NCBI RefSeq assembly: GCF_900176515.1
Contig: NZ_FWXV01000001.1
Coordinates: 682,001 to 746,000 of the forward strand
DNA from: Kibdelosporangium aridum
GTDB lineage: Bacteria; Actinomycetota; Actinomycetes; Mycobacteriales; Pseudonocardiaceae
Reading direction: 5' to 3'
DNA: 64,000 nt
A program made the position numbers and the translations under genes. This document shows, in pieces, positions 35,848 through 44,002 of this stretch (within the stretch, counting starts at the first letter, position 1; each line of letters opens with the position of its first letter). The notes beneath the pieces were generated by a model, which was not told where the DNA came from, did not search any database, and saw only the letters and a list, made by a program, of their open reading frames with translations.

Positions 35848-36625
35848 TCATGCCGCCGTCGATCAGGTAATCGGATCCGGTGATGTTGTTGGGGGACGCG
35901 GCGAACACGATCAGCCGGGCGACCTCTTCCGGCGTGGAGATACGACCTGTGTAGGCGCCCAGCTGGTCGAGCAGCGTCTCCTTGAACTGCTCGCGCGTGA
36001 TCCCCTGCGCGCGAGCGACCTTGCCGATGAACCCGTCCTCGTCGGTCCACACACCGGTGCTGACCGGGCCGGGGGAGACCGTGATCGCACGAACGCCTTC
36101 GCCGCCGAACTGCTCGGCCGTGATTTTGGTCAGTGCGTTCAGGGCAACCTTGGAAACGTTGTAGTTGACCGGGCCGCCGCCGACGAGCCGCGCTCCGGTC
36201 GACGAAACGTTGACCACAACGCCCTTGCGTTCGATGAGGCTCGGCAAAGCGGCCCTCGTCGCGCGCAGGGCACTGTAGAAGTGCAGGTCGAAGGCGCTTT
36301 CCCAGGCGCTGTCCGGCAATGTGAGCAGATTCTTGGTCGCACCTTCGACAAGGCTCTCGCTGTCACCGACACCCACGTTGTTGATCAGGATGTCAATGCC
36401 GCCAAGATGCGCGAGGGCCTCGTCAATCAACCGTTGCGGCCCATCCGATGTGGACAGGTCAACGGTGACCGGGTAGGCGCCGGTTTCCTTGAGTGCCGGC
36501 GTTATCGAGCGAGAACCACTGACAACCTTGACGCCCTCCTGCTGAAGCAGGCGAACGGTCTCCAAACCGATCCCCTTGCTGCCGCCAGTGACGACAGCGG
36601 TCTTCCCCGCCAGTTGCAGATCCAC
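35834..36625 (-). CDS. SDR-family oxidoreductase
   Basis: 263 residues from the GTG at 36625, with GGAGGG eight bases upstream. Classical short-chain dehydrogenase: TGGSKGIGLET at 15-25, NNVGVGDSES, the active-site Ser-Tyr-Lys with YNVSKVALNALTK, and PGPVSTGVWTDE. It would reduce or oxidise an unknown carbonyl/alcohol with NAD(P). Its promoter region holds two tandem palindromes suited to a TetR repressor. The divergent TetR gene at 36991 is the obvious candidate. It overlaps the heme operon's last gene by 14 bp at the 3' ends. Confidence 0.9.
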   Translation of the reverse strand: MDLQLAGKTAVVTGGSKGIGLETVRLLQQEGVKVVSGSRSITPALKETGAYPVTVDLSTSDGPQRLIDEALAHLGGIDILINNVGVGDSESLVEGATKNLLTLPDSAWESAFDLHFYSALRATRAALPSLIERKGVVVNVSSTGARLVGGGPVNYNVSKVALNALTKITAEQFGGEGVRAITVSPGPVSTGVWTDEDGFIGKVARAQGITREQFKETLLDQLGAYTGRISTPEEVARLIVFAASPNNITGSDYLIDGGMIKSA

Positions 36626-36645
36626 TGCGAGCCCTCCAGTGTTAC

Positions 36646-36674
36646 GGACCGATCGGTCCCGGACTGATCGGTCC
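36646..36674. promoter_or_regulatory. Tandem TetR-type operators before the SDR gene
   Basis: GGACCGATCGGTCC (36646-36659) is a perfect 14-bp palindrome. GGACTGATCGGTCC follows at 36661-36674 with a single mismatch, so the copies are 15 bp apart. They lie 21-49 bp upstream of the SDR start on the minus strand, where binding would block transcription. ACCGATCGGT-like cores are common targets of TetR regulators. Confidence 0.75.
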
Positions 36675-36720
36675 CCATCGTGGCGGAGATGGCAAGGTTG
36701 TGTCAACCCACCCTTCGTCA

Positions 36721-36933
36721 TCGTGTCCACCGTTCCGGCTCACCGTGTCCCTCATTGCGGCACTACGAAATTCCCCTTCCGGTCCGTTGAGGGAATTCAA
36801 GGTGCCGGAACGTTGGACACGGTGTGCCGCAACGTGCGACTCACGGTGCTGGAACGTGCGACACGGTGTGCTTGAACGTGCAATTCACGGTGCTGGAAGG
36901 GTGGACACGGTGTGCTGGAACGGTGGACACGGG
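36721..36933. repeat. Degenerate palindromic/tandem repeat element (copy 1)
   Basis: The left arm has two copies of a GTGTCCACC/CACCGTGTCC-like motif and the motif CGGCACTACGAAATTCCCC (36759-36777). After a short centre, the right arm starts GGAATTCAAGGTGCCGGAACG and then gives six degenerate 20-24 bp tandem units (36802-36933) of the form GTG(TG)CTGGAACGTGGACACG, some with TGCGAC in place of TGGAC. Left and right arms are inverted relative to one another, so RNA could fold into a long hairpin. The same architecture recurs at 58757-58882. Confidence 0.7.
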
Positions 36934-36990
36934 GGGTGGGGCGTGGTCGTGGACTGGGCGGTCCGGAATTGGTCGGGTATCGTTTCCGCC

Positions 36991-37596
36991 ATGCCTCGTA
37001 AGCCTGATCCGGGGGCGAGGGATCGGATTCTCACTGCTGCTTGTCAGCTGTTCAACGCCCACGGTGTGCACGCTGTCGGGATGCAGCAGATCATCGATGT
37101 GGTCGGCTGCGGCAAGAATCTGCTCTACCGCGAGTTCCCGACCAAGGATGACCTTGTCGCCGCTTACATCGAGCGGACCAAGGAGGGGTGGTGCTTGGAT
37201 CTGCGGGCGGTTGCCGAGCAGGTTTCGGCGCCCGCCGATCAGTTGCTGGCGATTGTCGCCCGGATCGCCGAGAACGCCACCGCTCCTGGGTTTCGGGGAT
37301 GCGTCATCTACAACACGCACGCCGAGTTCCCGCAGGCTGATCACCCCGTCAACCGGGCGACCACCGCGAACTTCGAGTTCATCCGGGAGAGCCTGTTCGA
37401 CCTCGCCAAGCGCGCGGGTGCAGCCGATCCGCGCACGCTCGCGGACCGGCTGTTGCTGATCATCGACGGGTTGAAGGTCAACGGTGCCGCGATGGGACGC
37501 TCGGGCGCCGCGTCGGCTGCTGTCGCGTTCGCCGAGGAGACCATTCGCAACGCCCTGCGGCCGATTCAGGCTCCTGAGCCCGCTGGGTCCTCCTGA
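36991..37596 (+). CDS. TetR family regulator
   Basis: 201 residues from ATG 36991. The HTH is at residues 8-52 (RILTAACQLFNAHGVHAVGMQQII, then VGCGKNLLYREFPTKDDL, with an unusual CGKNLLYREF recognition helix). The ligand domain includes CVIYNTHAEFPQADHPV near 105-120, a motif typical of the TetR subgroup with a conserved F(R)GC(P/V)xxN signature. Upstream lies repeat element copy 1. It is the likely repressor of the divergent SDR gene through the palindromes at 36646-36674. The frame also runs upstream through the repeat but those codons are not credible. Confidence 0.88.
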   Translation: MPRKPDPGARDRILTAACQLFNAHGVHAVGMQQIIDVVGCGKNLLYREFPTKDDLVAAYIERTKEGWCLDLRAVAEQVSAPADQLLAIVARIAENATAPGFRGCVIYNTHAEFPQADHPVNRATTANFEFIRESLFDLAKRAGAADPRTLADRLLLIIDGLKVNGAAMGRSGAASAAVAFAEETIRNALRPIQAPEPAGSS

Positions 37597-37955
37597 ACGC
37601 CGTAGACCAGGCAGAACGTGTGGCCCGCCGGGTCGCGGAACACCCGGAAGTGGTCCTCGTGGTGCTCCTCGGTCACGCGGGTGGCGCCCAATGCCAAGGC
37701 CTGGCGTTCGGCCTCGTCCGGGTCGTCGACCTTGATGTCCAGGTGCACCTGCTGGGAGCCCGCGGTGTCGGGGAACTTCGGCGGCTGGTGGTCAGGCGCC
37801 ACCTGGAACGCCAGCCGCTGGCCAGCTGGGTCCGTCACCACCACCCAATCCGGGTCGTCGTTGGTGACGGTTCCGCCGATCAACTGCGCGTAGAAATCCC
37901 CCAGTTTGGCCGGATCCTTGCAGTCAAACACCACGCTTCGTAGTTGTCCGATCAT
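37566..37955 (-). CDS. VOC-family (glyoxalase-like) protein
   Basis: 129 residues. VOC fold with paired beta-alpha-beta modules: LRSVVFDCKDPAKLGDFYAQLIG at the N-terminus, VHLDIKVDDPDEAERQALALG in the middle and FRVFRDPAGHTFCLVYG at the end. The metal ligand in the second module is probably the Glu/His set of this family; the first strand has Asp instead of His, as in many actinobacterial glyoxalase-like proteins. The function may be antibiotic or electrophile binding. It overlaps the TetR gene by 31 bp at the 3' ends. Confidence 0.87.
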   Translation of the reverse strand: MIGQLRSVVFDCKDPAKLGDFYAQLIGGTVTNDDPDWVVVTDPAGQRLAFQVAPDHQPPKFPDTAGSQQVHLDIKVDDPDEAERQALALGATRVTEEHHEDHFRVFRDPAGHTFCLVYGVQEDPAGSGA

Positions 37956-37991
37956 GCATCCAGTGTTGCCCAGTCCGGCAAGACGGAAACC

Positions 37992-38819
37992 TCACGGTGT
38001 GCGCCAGCGGTCGTCGTGCAGCAGTTGACTCGCCTGCGGGCCCATCAGCAGCATGCCACCGTCGACCACATAGGACGCACCGGTGACGTACCCGGCCGCT
38101 GGTGTGGCGAGGAAGGCCACAACGGCGGCGACTTCCTGGGCGTGGCCTGGCCTGCCGAGCGGAACTCCCGGCCGGGGCTGGGATTTCGGGTCGATGTCCT
38201 CCTGGCCGGTCATCGGCGTGGAGATTTCGCCGGGCGCGACCGAGTTCACCGTGATCGCGTGTTCGGCCAGCTCCAGCGCGAGCACTTTGGTCAGTGCGCC
38301 GAGGCCTGCTTTCGCCGCGCAGTACGGCGCCGCGCCGATTCTGGGCGCGTGCTCGTGGACGCTGGTGATGTTGATGATCCTGCCGCCCTTGCCTGCTTCG
38401 ATCATGTGCCGCGCGGCGCGTTGGGAGCACAGGAACGCCCCGTCGAGGTCGACGGAGATCACGTCGCGCCACGTGTCGTAGTCCATGTCCATGACAAGCT
38501 GGCTTGTGCCTGTGCCCGCGCAGTTGACCAGCACGTCGAGGCCGCCGAGTTCTTCGGCGAGGGCGTCGATGGCGCCGGTCGAGGTTGGCAGGTCGGTCAG
38601 GTCGAGGTGGCGGATAGCGGCTCGCACGCCGCGTTCACGTACGAGTTTCGCCGTCTCTTCAGCGCCGTCCGCGTCCCGGTTGTAGGTGATTCCGACGTCG
38701 ACGCCACCTCCGGCGAGAGCGACAGCGACAGCTTTGCCGATGCCCGAGTCAGCACCGGTGACGACCGCGTACATCGGTGCTCCGGCACGGTCCCAGGGGA
38801 GTGGTGCGACGGTGCTCAT
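37992..38819 (-). CDS. SDR-family oxidoreductase
   Basis: 275 residues. TGADSGIGKAVAVAL at about 19-33 is the cofactor loop. NCAGTGTSQL is the structural loop, with catalytic Ser and YCAAKAGLGALTKVLA for Tyr and Lys, then SVAPGEISTPM. It resembles glucose-1-dehydrogenase or ketoreductase-type SDRs. The gene starts inside the end of the Ku gene (4-bp overlap), so it is translated together with it, although a functional link to end-joining is not obvious. Confidence 0.9.
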   Translation of the reverse strand: MSTVAPLPWDRAGAPMYAVVTGADSGIGKAVAVALAGGGVDVGITYNRDADGAEETAKLVRERGVRAAIRHLDLTDLPTSTGAIDALAEELGGLDVLVNCAGTGTSQLVMDMDYDTWRDVISVDLDGAFLCSQRAARHMIEAGKGGRIINITSVHEHAPRIGAAPYCAAKAGLGALTKVLALELAEHAITVNSVAPGEISTPMTGQEDIDPKSQPRPGVPLGRPGHAQEVAAVVAFLATPAAGYVTGASYVVDGGMLLMGPQASQLLHDDRWRTP

Positions 38820-39742
38820 GATGCCTTCGCCACGGCTTTCTCCAATTGGGCCCGGTTCATCTTCGACCGGCCCTTGATCTCCAGGTCACGGGCGCGTTCG
38901 TCGAGTTCGGCCTTGCTGAGGTCGGACAGGTTGGAAGGCGGCTTCTTCTGCTGCTTGGTGCGGCCCTTCGTCGACTCGACGCTGCGGCGCAGGGCCTCCA
39001 TCAGGTCGGTGACCTCGGTGGCCTCCGGCGGCTCGGCCTCGACGACGATCTCGTTGCCCTGTGCCTTGTCCTCGATCAGCTTGTTCACCTTGTCGGTGTA
39101 GGTGTCCCGGTAGTTCTCCGGTTTCCACGCCTCGCTGAGCGACTCGATCAGCGACGTGGCCATCTTGAGTTCCTTGCCCTGCGGGGCTTTCGCGCCTTTG
39201 ACGGTCTCCTTGACCTCCGCCGGATCCCTGATCTCGTCGGCGAAGTACATCGTCTCCAGCGCCATGATCCCGTCACGGGCGCGCACCGCGGTCAGATACT
39301 GCTTGCCGCGCATGACGAACGTGGCGATGCCGGCCCGGTTGCTCTCGGTCATCGCCTTGGCCAGCAAGGCATACGGCCTCGCATACTCCTTTTTGGCCGG
39401 TGCCAGCCAATAGGTCTTCTGGTAGAAGATCGGGTCGATCTCGTCGAGGTCCACAAAGGCGTCGATGTCGATCGTTCTTGACCTGCCGGGCGCGATGTCG
39501 GCCAGCTCGTCCGGCTCGACCAGGACGAACTGGCCGTCACCGACCTCACGGCCCTTGACGATGTCGCTGTAGTCCACTTCCTTGCCGGTCCGCTCGTTCA
39601 CCCGTTTGTAGCGGATCCGGTCGGACGTCCCGCGCTGGAACTGGTTGAAGTGGACAGTGTGGTCGCTGGTGGCGCTGTAGAGCTCCACCGGGATGGCGAC
39701 CAGCCCGAAGCTGATCGCCCCGCTCCAAATCGCACGCGCCAT
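38816..39742 (-). CDS. ku: Ku protein for non-homologous end joining
   Basis: 308 residues. It begins ARAIWSGAISFGLVAIPVELYSAT, the conserved start of bacterial Ku. The DNA-encircling core runs to about residue 250 and the C-terminus has a basic, Lys-rich stretch then a SAP/Rho-N-like helix pair (LSKAELDERARDLEIKGRSK) that can contact DNA. Ku dimers bind double-strand ends and recruit LigD, which is not in this window. It is followed by a coupled SDR gene and preceded by the CsbD-like and Ppx/GppA genes on the same strand. Confidence 0.95.
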   Translation of the reverse strand: MARAIWSGAISFGLVAIPVELYSATSDHTVHFNQFQRGTSDRIRYKRVNERTGKEVDYSDIVKGREVGDGQFVLVEPDELADIAPGRSRTIDIDAFVDLDEIDPIFYQKTYWLAPAKKEYARPYALLAKAMTESNRAGIATFVMRGKQYLTAVRARDGIMALETMYFADEIRDPAEVKETVKGAKAPQGKELKMATSLIESLSEAWKPENYRDTYTDKVNKLIEDKAQGNEIVVEAEPPEATEVTDLMEALRRSVESTKGRTKQQKKPPSNLSDLSKAELDERARDLEIKGRSKMNRAQLEKAVAKAS

Positions 39743-39771
39743 GACTCGTGGCTACCCCCAAACCCGGCGGA

Positions 39772-39924
39772 TCATTCTTCGTCCCGTTTGAGGTCTTCTT
39801 TCGCCTGCTCGAGCTCCGCTTCGCCCTCCACCCGCAACGCCTCGTTGCCGGTGTACTCGCCCCACTCCTCCTTGATCTTGCCGACGATCTCCTCGACCAC
39901 GTGTTTCGGCTTGTCAGTGGACAT
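39772..39924 (-). CDS. CsbD-like small stress protein
   Basis: 50 residues from ATG 39924, with GGGAGGT upstream. The sequence KIKEEWGEYTGNEALRVEGEAE matches the start of the CsbD family in separate segments (KIKEEWGEYTGN then RVEGEAELEQ), and the composition is highly charged and helical. CsbD proteins are general-stress-induced and of unknown biochemical role. It sits 29 bp upstream of the Ku gene on the same strand, which makes co-expression with the DNA-end-joining protein likely. Confidence 0.75.
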   Translation of the reverse strand: MSTDKPKHVVEEIVGKIKEEWGEYTGNEALRVEGEAELEQAKEDLKRDEE

Positions 39925-39964
39925 GAGTACCTGTACCTCCCTGGTTAAAGGTCGTAGTACCCAG

Positions 39965-40963
39965 TCAGGCGTGGTCTCGCAACTCGATCACGCGACCGTT
40001 TCGGGTCAGCGGCTGCAACGGCAGCGAGACGCTGTCGCCGACCATCCCGGCCAGGTGCTGCAGCATGATCCCTTCGCGCAGGGCCCACGGGCAGATCTCC
40101 ACCGACGAGATGTCCAGCGCCACCATCGCGTCGTGGGCGATCATCGCTCCGGCGAGAATCTGTCTTGACCGGGACTTCGAAACGCCACGCATCCGTCCTC
40201 GTTCGGCAGCTGTCTTGGCCGCCAGCTTGGGAATCGACCGCGCCAGTGCCGTGACCGACAGCGTGCGCCGGACGAAGGGGCCTTTGCGTTGCGGCGCCGC
40301 CCCGTTGAGCCGGGCCAGTTGCTTGAACGTTTTGGACGTCGCGACCACGCGCCTCGGATCGCCTTCCCACCGGAGCCGATCGACGACTTCACTCAGGGTG
40401 TCGCGGATGTACCTGCGTGCCACCTTGACCTGTTTGCGGGTCGGCGGATCGTTCGGCAGGAACCTGCGGGTCACCCGGCCTGCGCCAAGCGGCAGCGAGA
40501 CCGCCAGGTCCGGCTGGGCGTCGCGGCCGAGCACGATCTCCATCGAGCCGCCGCCGATGTCCAGGACCATCAGCCGGCCCGCTGACCAGCCGTACCACCG
40601 GTGCGCCGCGAGATACGTCAGCCGCGCCTCCTGCTCACCCGAGAGGTACTGAGGCATGATCGAGGCCGCTTGGTGGATCTTGTCCAGCACCTTCTCGCGG
40701 TTCGTCGCGTCCCTGATCGCCGAGGTGACGAACGGGTACAGCTGGTCGACCGAATACCGGAAGGCGAAATCCACCGCGCGGGAAACCGCGTCGGCGACCC
40801 GTTGCACCCCATCGTCGTCGATGGCTCCGTCCTTGTTGATGGACTCGGCCAGCAACGTGGGTTCCTTGACGCAGTGCGCCGGCAGTGGCGGCGCTCCGGG
40901 ACGCGCGTCGATCACTTGCAACTGCGCGGAGTTGGAGCCGATGTCGAGCACTCCGATTCTCAT
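39965..40963 (-). CDS. Ppx/GppA-family phosphatase
   Basis: 332 residues from ATG 40963. ASKHA-type ATPase fold with two nucleotide/phosphate loops: VLDIGSNSAQLQV at 5-17 and VLDIGGGSMEIVLG at about 150-163, plus catalytic Glu in SGEQEARLTY near residue 130. The length fits the short actinobacterial exopolyphosphatase/pppGpp hydrolase type (Ppx1-like) with no C-terminal HD domain. It may hydrolyse polyphosphate or guanosine pentaphosphate. Located 40 bp upstream of the CsbD-like gene on the same strand, so possibly one stress-related transcript with Ku. Confidence 0.9.
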   Translation of the reverse strand: MRIGVLDIGSNSAQLQVIDARPGAPPLPAHCVKEPTLLAESINKDGAIDDDGVQRVADAVSRAVDFAFRYSVDQLYPFVTSAIRDATNREKVLDKIHQAASIMPQYLSGEQEARLTYLAAHRWYGWSAGRLMVLDIGGGSMEIVLGRDAQPDLAVSLPLGAGRVTRRFLPNDPPTRKQVKVARRYIRDTLSEVVDRLRWEGDPRRVVATSKTFKQLARLNGAAPQRKGPFVRRTLSVTALARSIPKLAAKTAAERGRMRGVSKSRSRQILAGAMIAHDAMVALDISSVEICPWALREGIMLQHLAGMVGDSVSLPLQPLTRNGRVIELRDHA

Positions 40964-41071
40964 GCAGTCGTGTACCCGCGTGATCGCCCGGCCAATCTGG
41001 GCCGATCGGGCTAACCGGACCAGACCCGATGTCAGTACGTTGGCTTTTGTCCAACATACTGGGAGGCGTCC

Positions 41072-42292
41072 ATGCGGATTCTTGTTGGCACACTCGCCGC
41101 GGCACTGGCATTCGGCCTCGTCAATCCGGCTTTCGCGGCGGCTCAGCCGCAAGTCCAGGCCAGACCGTGCAGCGACGAACCGCGGGAACTGCCGATCCAC
41201 GAGTTCACCGACTACCGCGAACTCCAGGTGGAACTGGGCAGGTTGCAGCGTGTCAGCAACGGCAGGGTCAAAGTCGAGACGGCGGGCCTGTCGACCCGTG
41301 GCCGCACGATCCACCGGGTGACCGTCGGTACCGGCCCCAAAGTGATGATCGTCAGCAGCGAGATCCACGGCAACGAGAAGACCGGCACCGACGCGTTGTT
41401 GCGCATCCTCGACTTCCTCGGCACGTCGGAATCCGCGCACGCCAAGCGGTTGCGTGCGGCGATCACCTTCGTCGCGGTGCCGAAGCTCAACCCGGACGGA
41501 GCCGAACTGGACCGCCGCGGCAACGATCTGTCCTGGGCCGAGGTGCAGCAGACGTTCCCGCAGCTGGCCGGGCGTCCACCGGCGTGGAACTACATTTCCG
41601 GCCAGCAGCAAGGAGATGACTACCGCACGCGGCCCGGGTTCGACGTCAACCGCGACTTCCACCCCGAACTGGACTACGTGCCGCAGGCCGCGGACGTACC
41701 CGGCTCGTCCGACCGTCCCGGCTGGTTCATCACGCCGGAGGCCAGGGCGTTGCGCAAGGTGTACCTGGACCTGAAGGCCGAGCGCGGCAAGGTGCCCGAT
41801 GTGTACGTCGACCTGCACCACCAAGGCGCGTGCGTCCGGCAGGAAGGCAGCAACAAGTTCCTCGACGTCGCCGTGGACTACCCGCCGCTGCCCGACCGCT
41901 TCTTCGAGGACGGCCAGAAGTACGCGAAGTACCGTGACGTGTACACAAAGGATGAATCACGGCAGCTGGCGATCAGTGCCTACAACGGGATGACCGAAGG
42001 CGGCTACATCGGCGCCCGATACCCGCACGCGGCCGACCGTGACCTGCCTGGCCAGGCACGGTGCTCCTTTGCCTTGAACGGCACCGGAACCGTGCTGTTC
42101 GAGGTTCGCGGCCAGACGCAAACCCTTGGCCAGCAACACCGCGAGCGGTTCACGCGCGCGGTCGTCGCCGGGTTGAACCGGATGATCGCCGACGTCAGCA
42201 CGGGTGCTGTCGACCGGATCGACCCGGAGAAGTTCGACACCATCCCCGGCACCGCGGGTGCCGAGGCGGCCGACTTGAGCTTGGTGGACTAG
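41072..42292 (+). CDS. Secreted M14 zinc carboxypeptidase
   Basis: 406 residues. Signal peptide 1-24 (ALAFGLVNPAFAAAQ). M14 zinc site: HxxE in SEIHGNEKTG (His99, Glu102), the third ligand His in DLHHQGAC near 248, and the catalytic Glu in LFEVRGQ near 343. Also the PKLNPDGAELDRRGN stretch of the family. It would trim peptides outside the cell. Upstream GGGAGG and a TTGTCC...GGACAA-like palindrome near 41040-41060 mark the promoter. The 3' end shares a CTAG with the convergent hydrolase (4-bp overlap). Confidence 0.9.
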   Translation: MRILVGTLAAALAFGLVNPAFAAAQPQVQARPCSDEPRELPIHEFTDYRELQVELGRLQRVSNGRVKVETAGLSTRGRTIHRVTVGTGPKVMIVSSEIHGNEKTGTDALLRILDFLGTSESAHAKRLRAAITFVAVPKLNPDGAELDRRGNDLSWAEVQQTFPQLAGRPPAWNYISGQQQGDDYRTRPGFDVNRDFHPELDYVPQAADVPGSSDRPGWFITPEARALRKVYLDLKAERGKVPDVYVDLHHQGACVRQEGSNKFLDVAVDYPPLPDRFFEDGQKYAKYRDVYTKDESRQLAISAYNGMTEGGYIGARYPHAADRDLPGQARCSFALNGTGTVLFEVRGQTQTLGQQHRERFTRAVVAGLNRMIADVSTGAVDRIDPEKFDTIPGTAGAEAADLSLVD

Positions 42293-43149
42293 CCGAAGAA
42301 CTTCAGCAGGTGCTCGACGACCGCTTCGGGCTGTTCCTCGGCGATGTAGTGGCCGGTGCCCGCGATGTAGTGGATCTGGAAGTCGGCGCTGTGCTTGCGT
42401 AGCGCGACTTCCAGAAACGCGTTGCCCTCGGCCGCGAGGCCCAGGACCGGCATCGACACCGGTTCGTACGTTTTCGCGTCCTGGATGTCCTGGACGAACG
42501 TCTGGTACCAGCCGTTCGATGCCCGGATCGCGTCGGGGGAGTCGTACGCCTCGGCGTAGATCTGCCGATCAGCGTCGGTGATCGCCGCCTGGTTGACCAA
42601 CGCTCCCTCGCAGAGGTGGTCGATCAGTGCCCGGTACCGGCCGTTCAGCAGCACTTGCGGCAGTTCGGTCAGCTGGTTGAACGCGAACCACCACAGGTGC
42701 GGAACGGGTGGCTGCGGCAGCATGGTGAATCCGAACCAGCTCTCGTCCGGATGCGGCACTTCGAGCAGGGCGAGTTTGCTGACGACCGCGGGGTGGTTGG
42801 CCGCGAGGCTGTACGCGACCATGGCTCCGATGTCGTGCCCGGCGATGTTCGCCTGGTCGAACCCGAGGGCTTTGATCAGCTCGGCGATGTCGCGCGCCAT
42901 GGTCTTCTTGTCGTAGCCGCTTTCCGGCTTGTCCGACCCACCCATACCGCGGAGGTCCACGGCGATCACCCGGTGGTTGCGCGCCAGCGGCGGCAGGATC
43001 TTGCGGAATTCCCACCACGTGTGCGGCCAGCCGCTGAGCAGCACGAGCGGGCTGCCCTCGCCGCCGGTCACGTAGTGCAGCCGTGTTCCGTTGACGTCGG
43101 CGTACTCACTGGTGAAACCCAGCGACTTGGCGAGCTCGGCGTTGTTCAT
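42289..43149 (-). CDS. Alpha/beta hydrolase of the epoxide-hydrolase/dehalogenase type
   Basis: 286 residues. Nucleophile elbow AGHDIGAM gives Asp106 as the nucleophile, unlike ordinary Ser hydrolases; this matches epoxide hydrolases and haloacetate/haloalkane dehalogenases. Oxyanion-type motif SGWPHTWWEFRK at 39-50 and a GTGHYIAEEQPE catalytic His near the end complete the picture. It is the probable detoxifying enzyme of a small TetR-controlled unit: its upstream operator at 43161-43180 is nearly identical to the one before the TetR gene at 43773. Confidence 0.88.
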   Translation of the reverse strand: MNNAELAKSLGFTSEYADVNGTRLHYVTGGEGSPLVLLSGWPHTWWEFRKILPPLARNHRVIAVDLRGMGGSDKPESGYDKKTMARDIAELIKALGFDQANIAGHDIGAMVAYSLAANHPAVVSKLALLEVPHPDESWFGFTMLPQPPVPHLWWFAFNQLTELPQVLLNGRYRALIDHLCEGALVNQAAITDADRQIYAEAYDSPDAIRASNGWYQTFVQDIQDAKTYEPVSMPVLGLAAEGNAFLEVALRKHSADFQIHYIAGTGHYIAEEQPEAVVEHLLKFFG

Positions 43150-43160
43150 CGTCGGTCCAT

Positions 43161-43180
43161 TCTAGATCGAGCGTTCCAAT
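43161..43180 (-). promoter_or_regulatory. TetR operator before the alpha/beta hydrolase
   Basis: On the minus strand the site reads ATTGGAACGCTCGATCTAGA, 12-31 bp upstream of the hydrolase start codon. It matches the site upstream of the TetR gene (43792-43811) at 18 of 20 positions and has an imperfect dyad around CGATCG-like sequence. Shared sites in the two promoters indicate one regulator. Confidence 0.75.
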
Positions 43181-43194
43181 ATAAGGGCGTGAAA

Positions 43195-43773
43195 CTAGTC
43201 GAGGAGGGACAGCGCGTGCTCGACGGCGTCGGTGATCCGACGCCGTTCGGGCCGCTTGGCGACCACGCGAAGACCTTGTGCGAAGGTGGTCAGGAACCTG
43301 GCGAGCGAGTACGGATCCTTGTCGGCGCTGAGCTCACCTTGGTCTTGGGCGCGCACCAATGCTCCGGCGATGGCGGATTCGAGACCGCCGATGCCGACGT
43401 CGACTCCGCGAGCGGCCTTTTCGTCGTGCGGCAGCAACTCGACAGCGGTGTTGGTGACGAAGCAGCCCTTGCGATCCGGGTCTGTCAGTGAGTCCTCGGC
43501 GAAATCCCTGATCAGCTGCTTCACCGCGGCGAGGGCGTTGCCTTGTGGGAACAGGGTCGACCCGGCGTCGCCGTTGACCTGCTCGGTGTAGAGGTCCAAC
43601 GCGCGCAGGTACAGGTCGTGCTTGGTGCCGAAGGTGGCGTACAGGCTGGCCCGGCCGATGCCGAGGTGGTCGACCAGGTCCTGGATCGAGGTCGCCTCGT
43701 AACCCTTGCGCCAGAACAGGTCCAGCGCCGCACGTAGCGCGGCGTCCGGGTCGAACTCCTTCGTCCTGGCCAT
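43195..43773 (-). CDS. TetR family regulator of the alpha/beta hydrolase
   Basis: 192 residues from ATG 43773. The HTH at 8-52 has ALRAALDLFWRKGYEATSIQDLVDHLGIGRASLYATFGTKHDLY divided over the first three helices, typical of the AcrR subgroup with an ASLYATFG recognition helix. The C-terminal region contains GCFVTNTAVELLPHD near residue 105. Twin operators upstream of itself and of the downstream hydrolase indicate autorepression plus control of that gene. A longer in-frame upstream region has no ribosome-binding site and overlaps the operator. Confidence 0.9.
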   Translation of the reverse strand: MARTKEFDPDAALRAALDLFWRKGYEATSIQDLVDHLGIGRASLYATFGTKHDLYLRALDLYTEQVNGDAGSTLFPQGNALAAVKQLIRDFAEDSLTDPDRKGCFVTNTAVELLPHDEKAARGVDVGIGGLESAIAGALVRAQDQGELSADKDPYSLARFLTTFAQGLRVVAKRPERRRITDAVEHALSLLD

Positions 43774-43791
43774 GCTCACCACGTTAGCGGA

Positions 43792-43811
43792 ATTGGAACG
43801 ATCGATCAAGA
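43792..43811 (-). promoter_or_regulatory. TetR autoregulatory operator
   Basis: The site ATTGGAACGATCGATCAAGA (as written on the plus strand) lies 19-38 bp upstream of the TetR start. Around its CGATCG centre six of eight flanking positions are symmetric. It is the partner of the site at 43161-43180. Confidence 0.75.
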
Positions 43812-44002
43812 AAGTGTGGCCGGATGCGCTCGGCCAGAACTCGCCATCGTCGGCGCTGGCCGAGGCCGCGCACAGCTGGCTCGAACCTGCGCCTATCTCG
43901 GCAAACCGGCCGCTGTGCGGCTGTTTCAGGCACGGTCGAAAGTGTTGACCGCCCATGGTCATCTCGATATACACGCCTGGGGATCTACTGGGAGGGGCAT
44001 TC

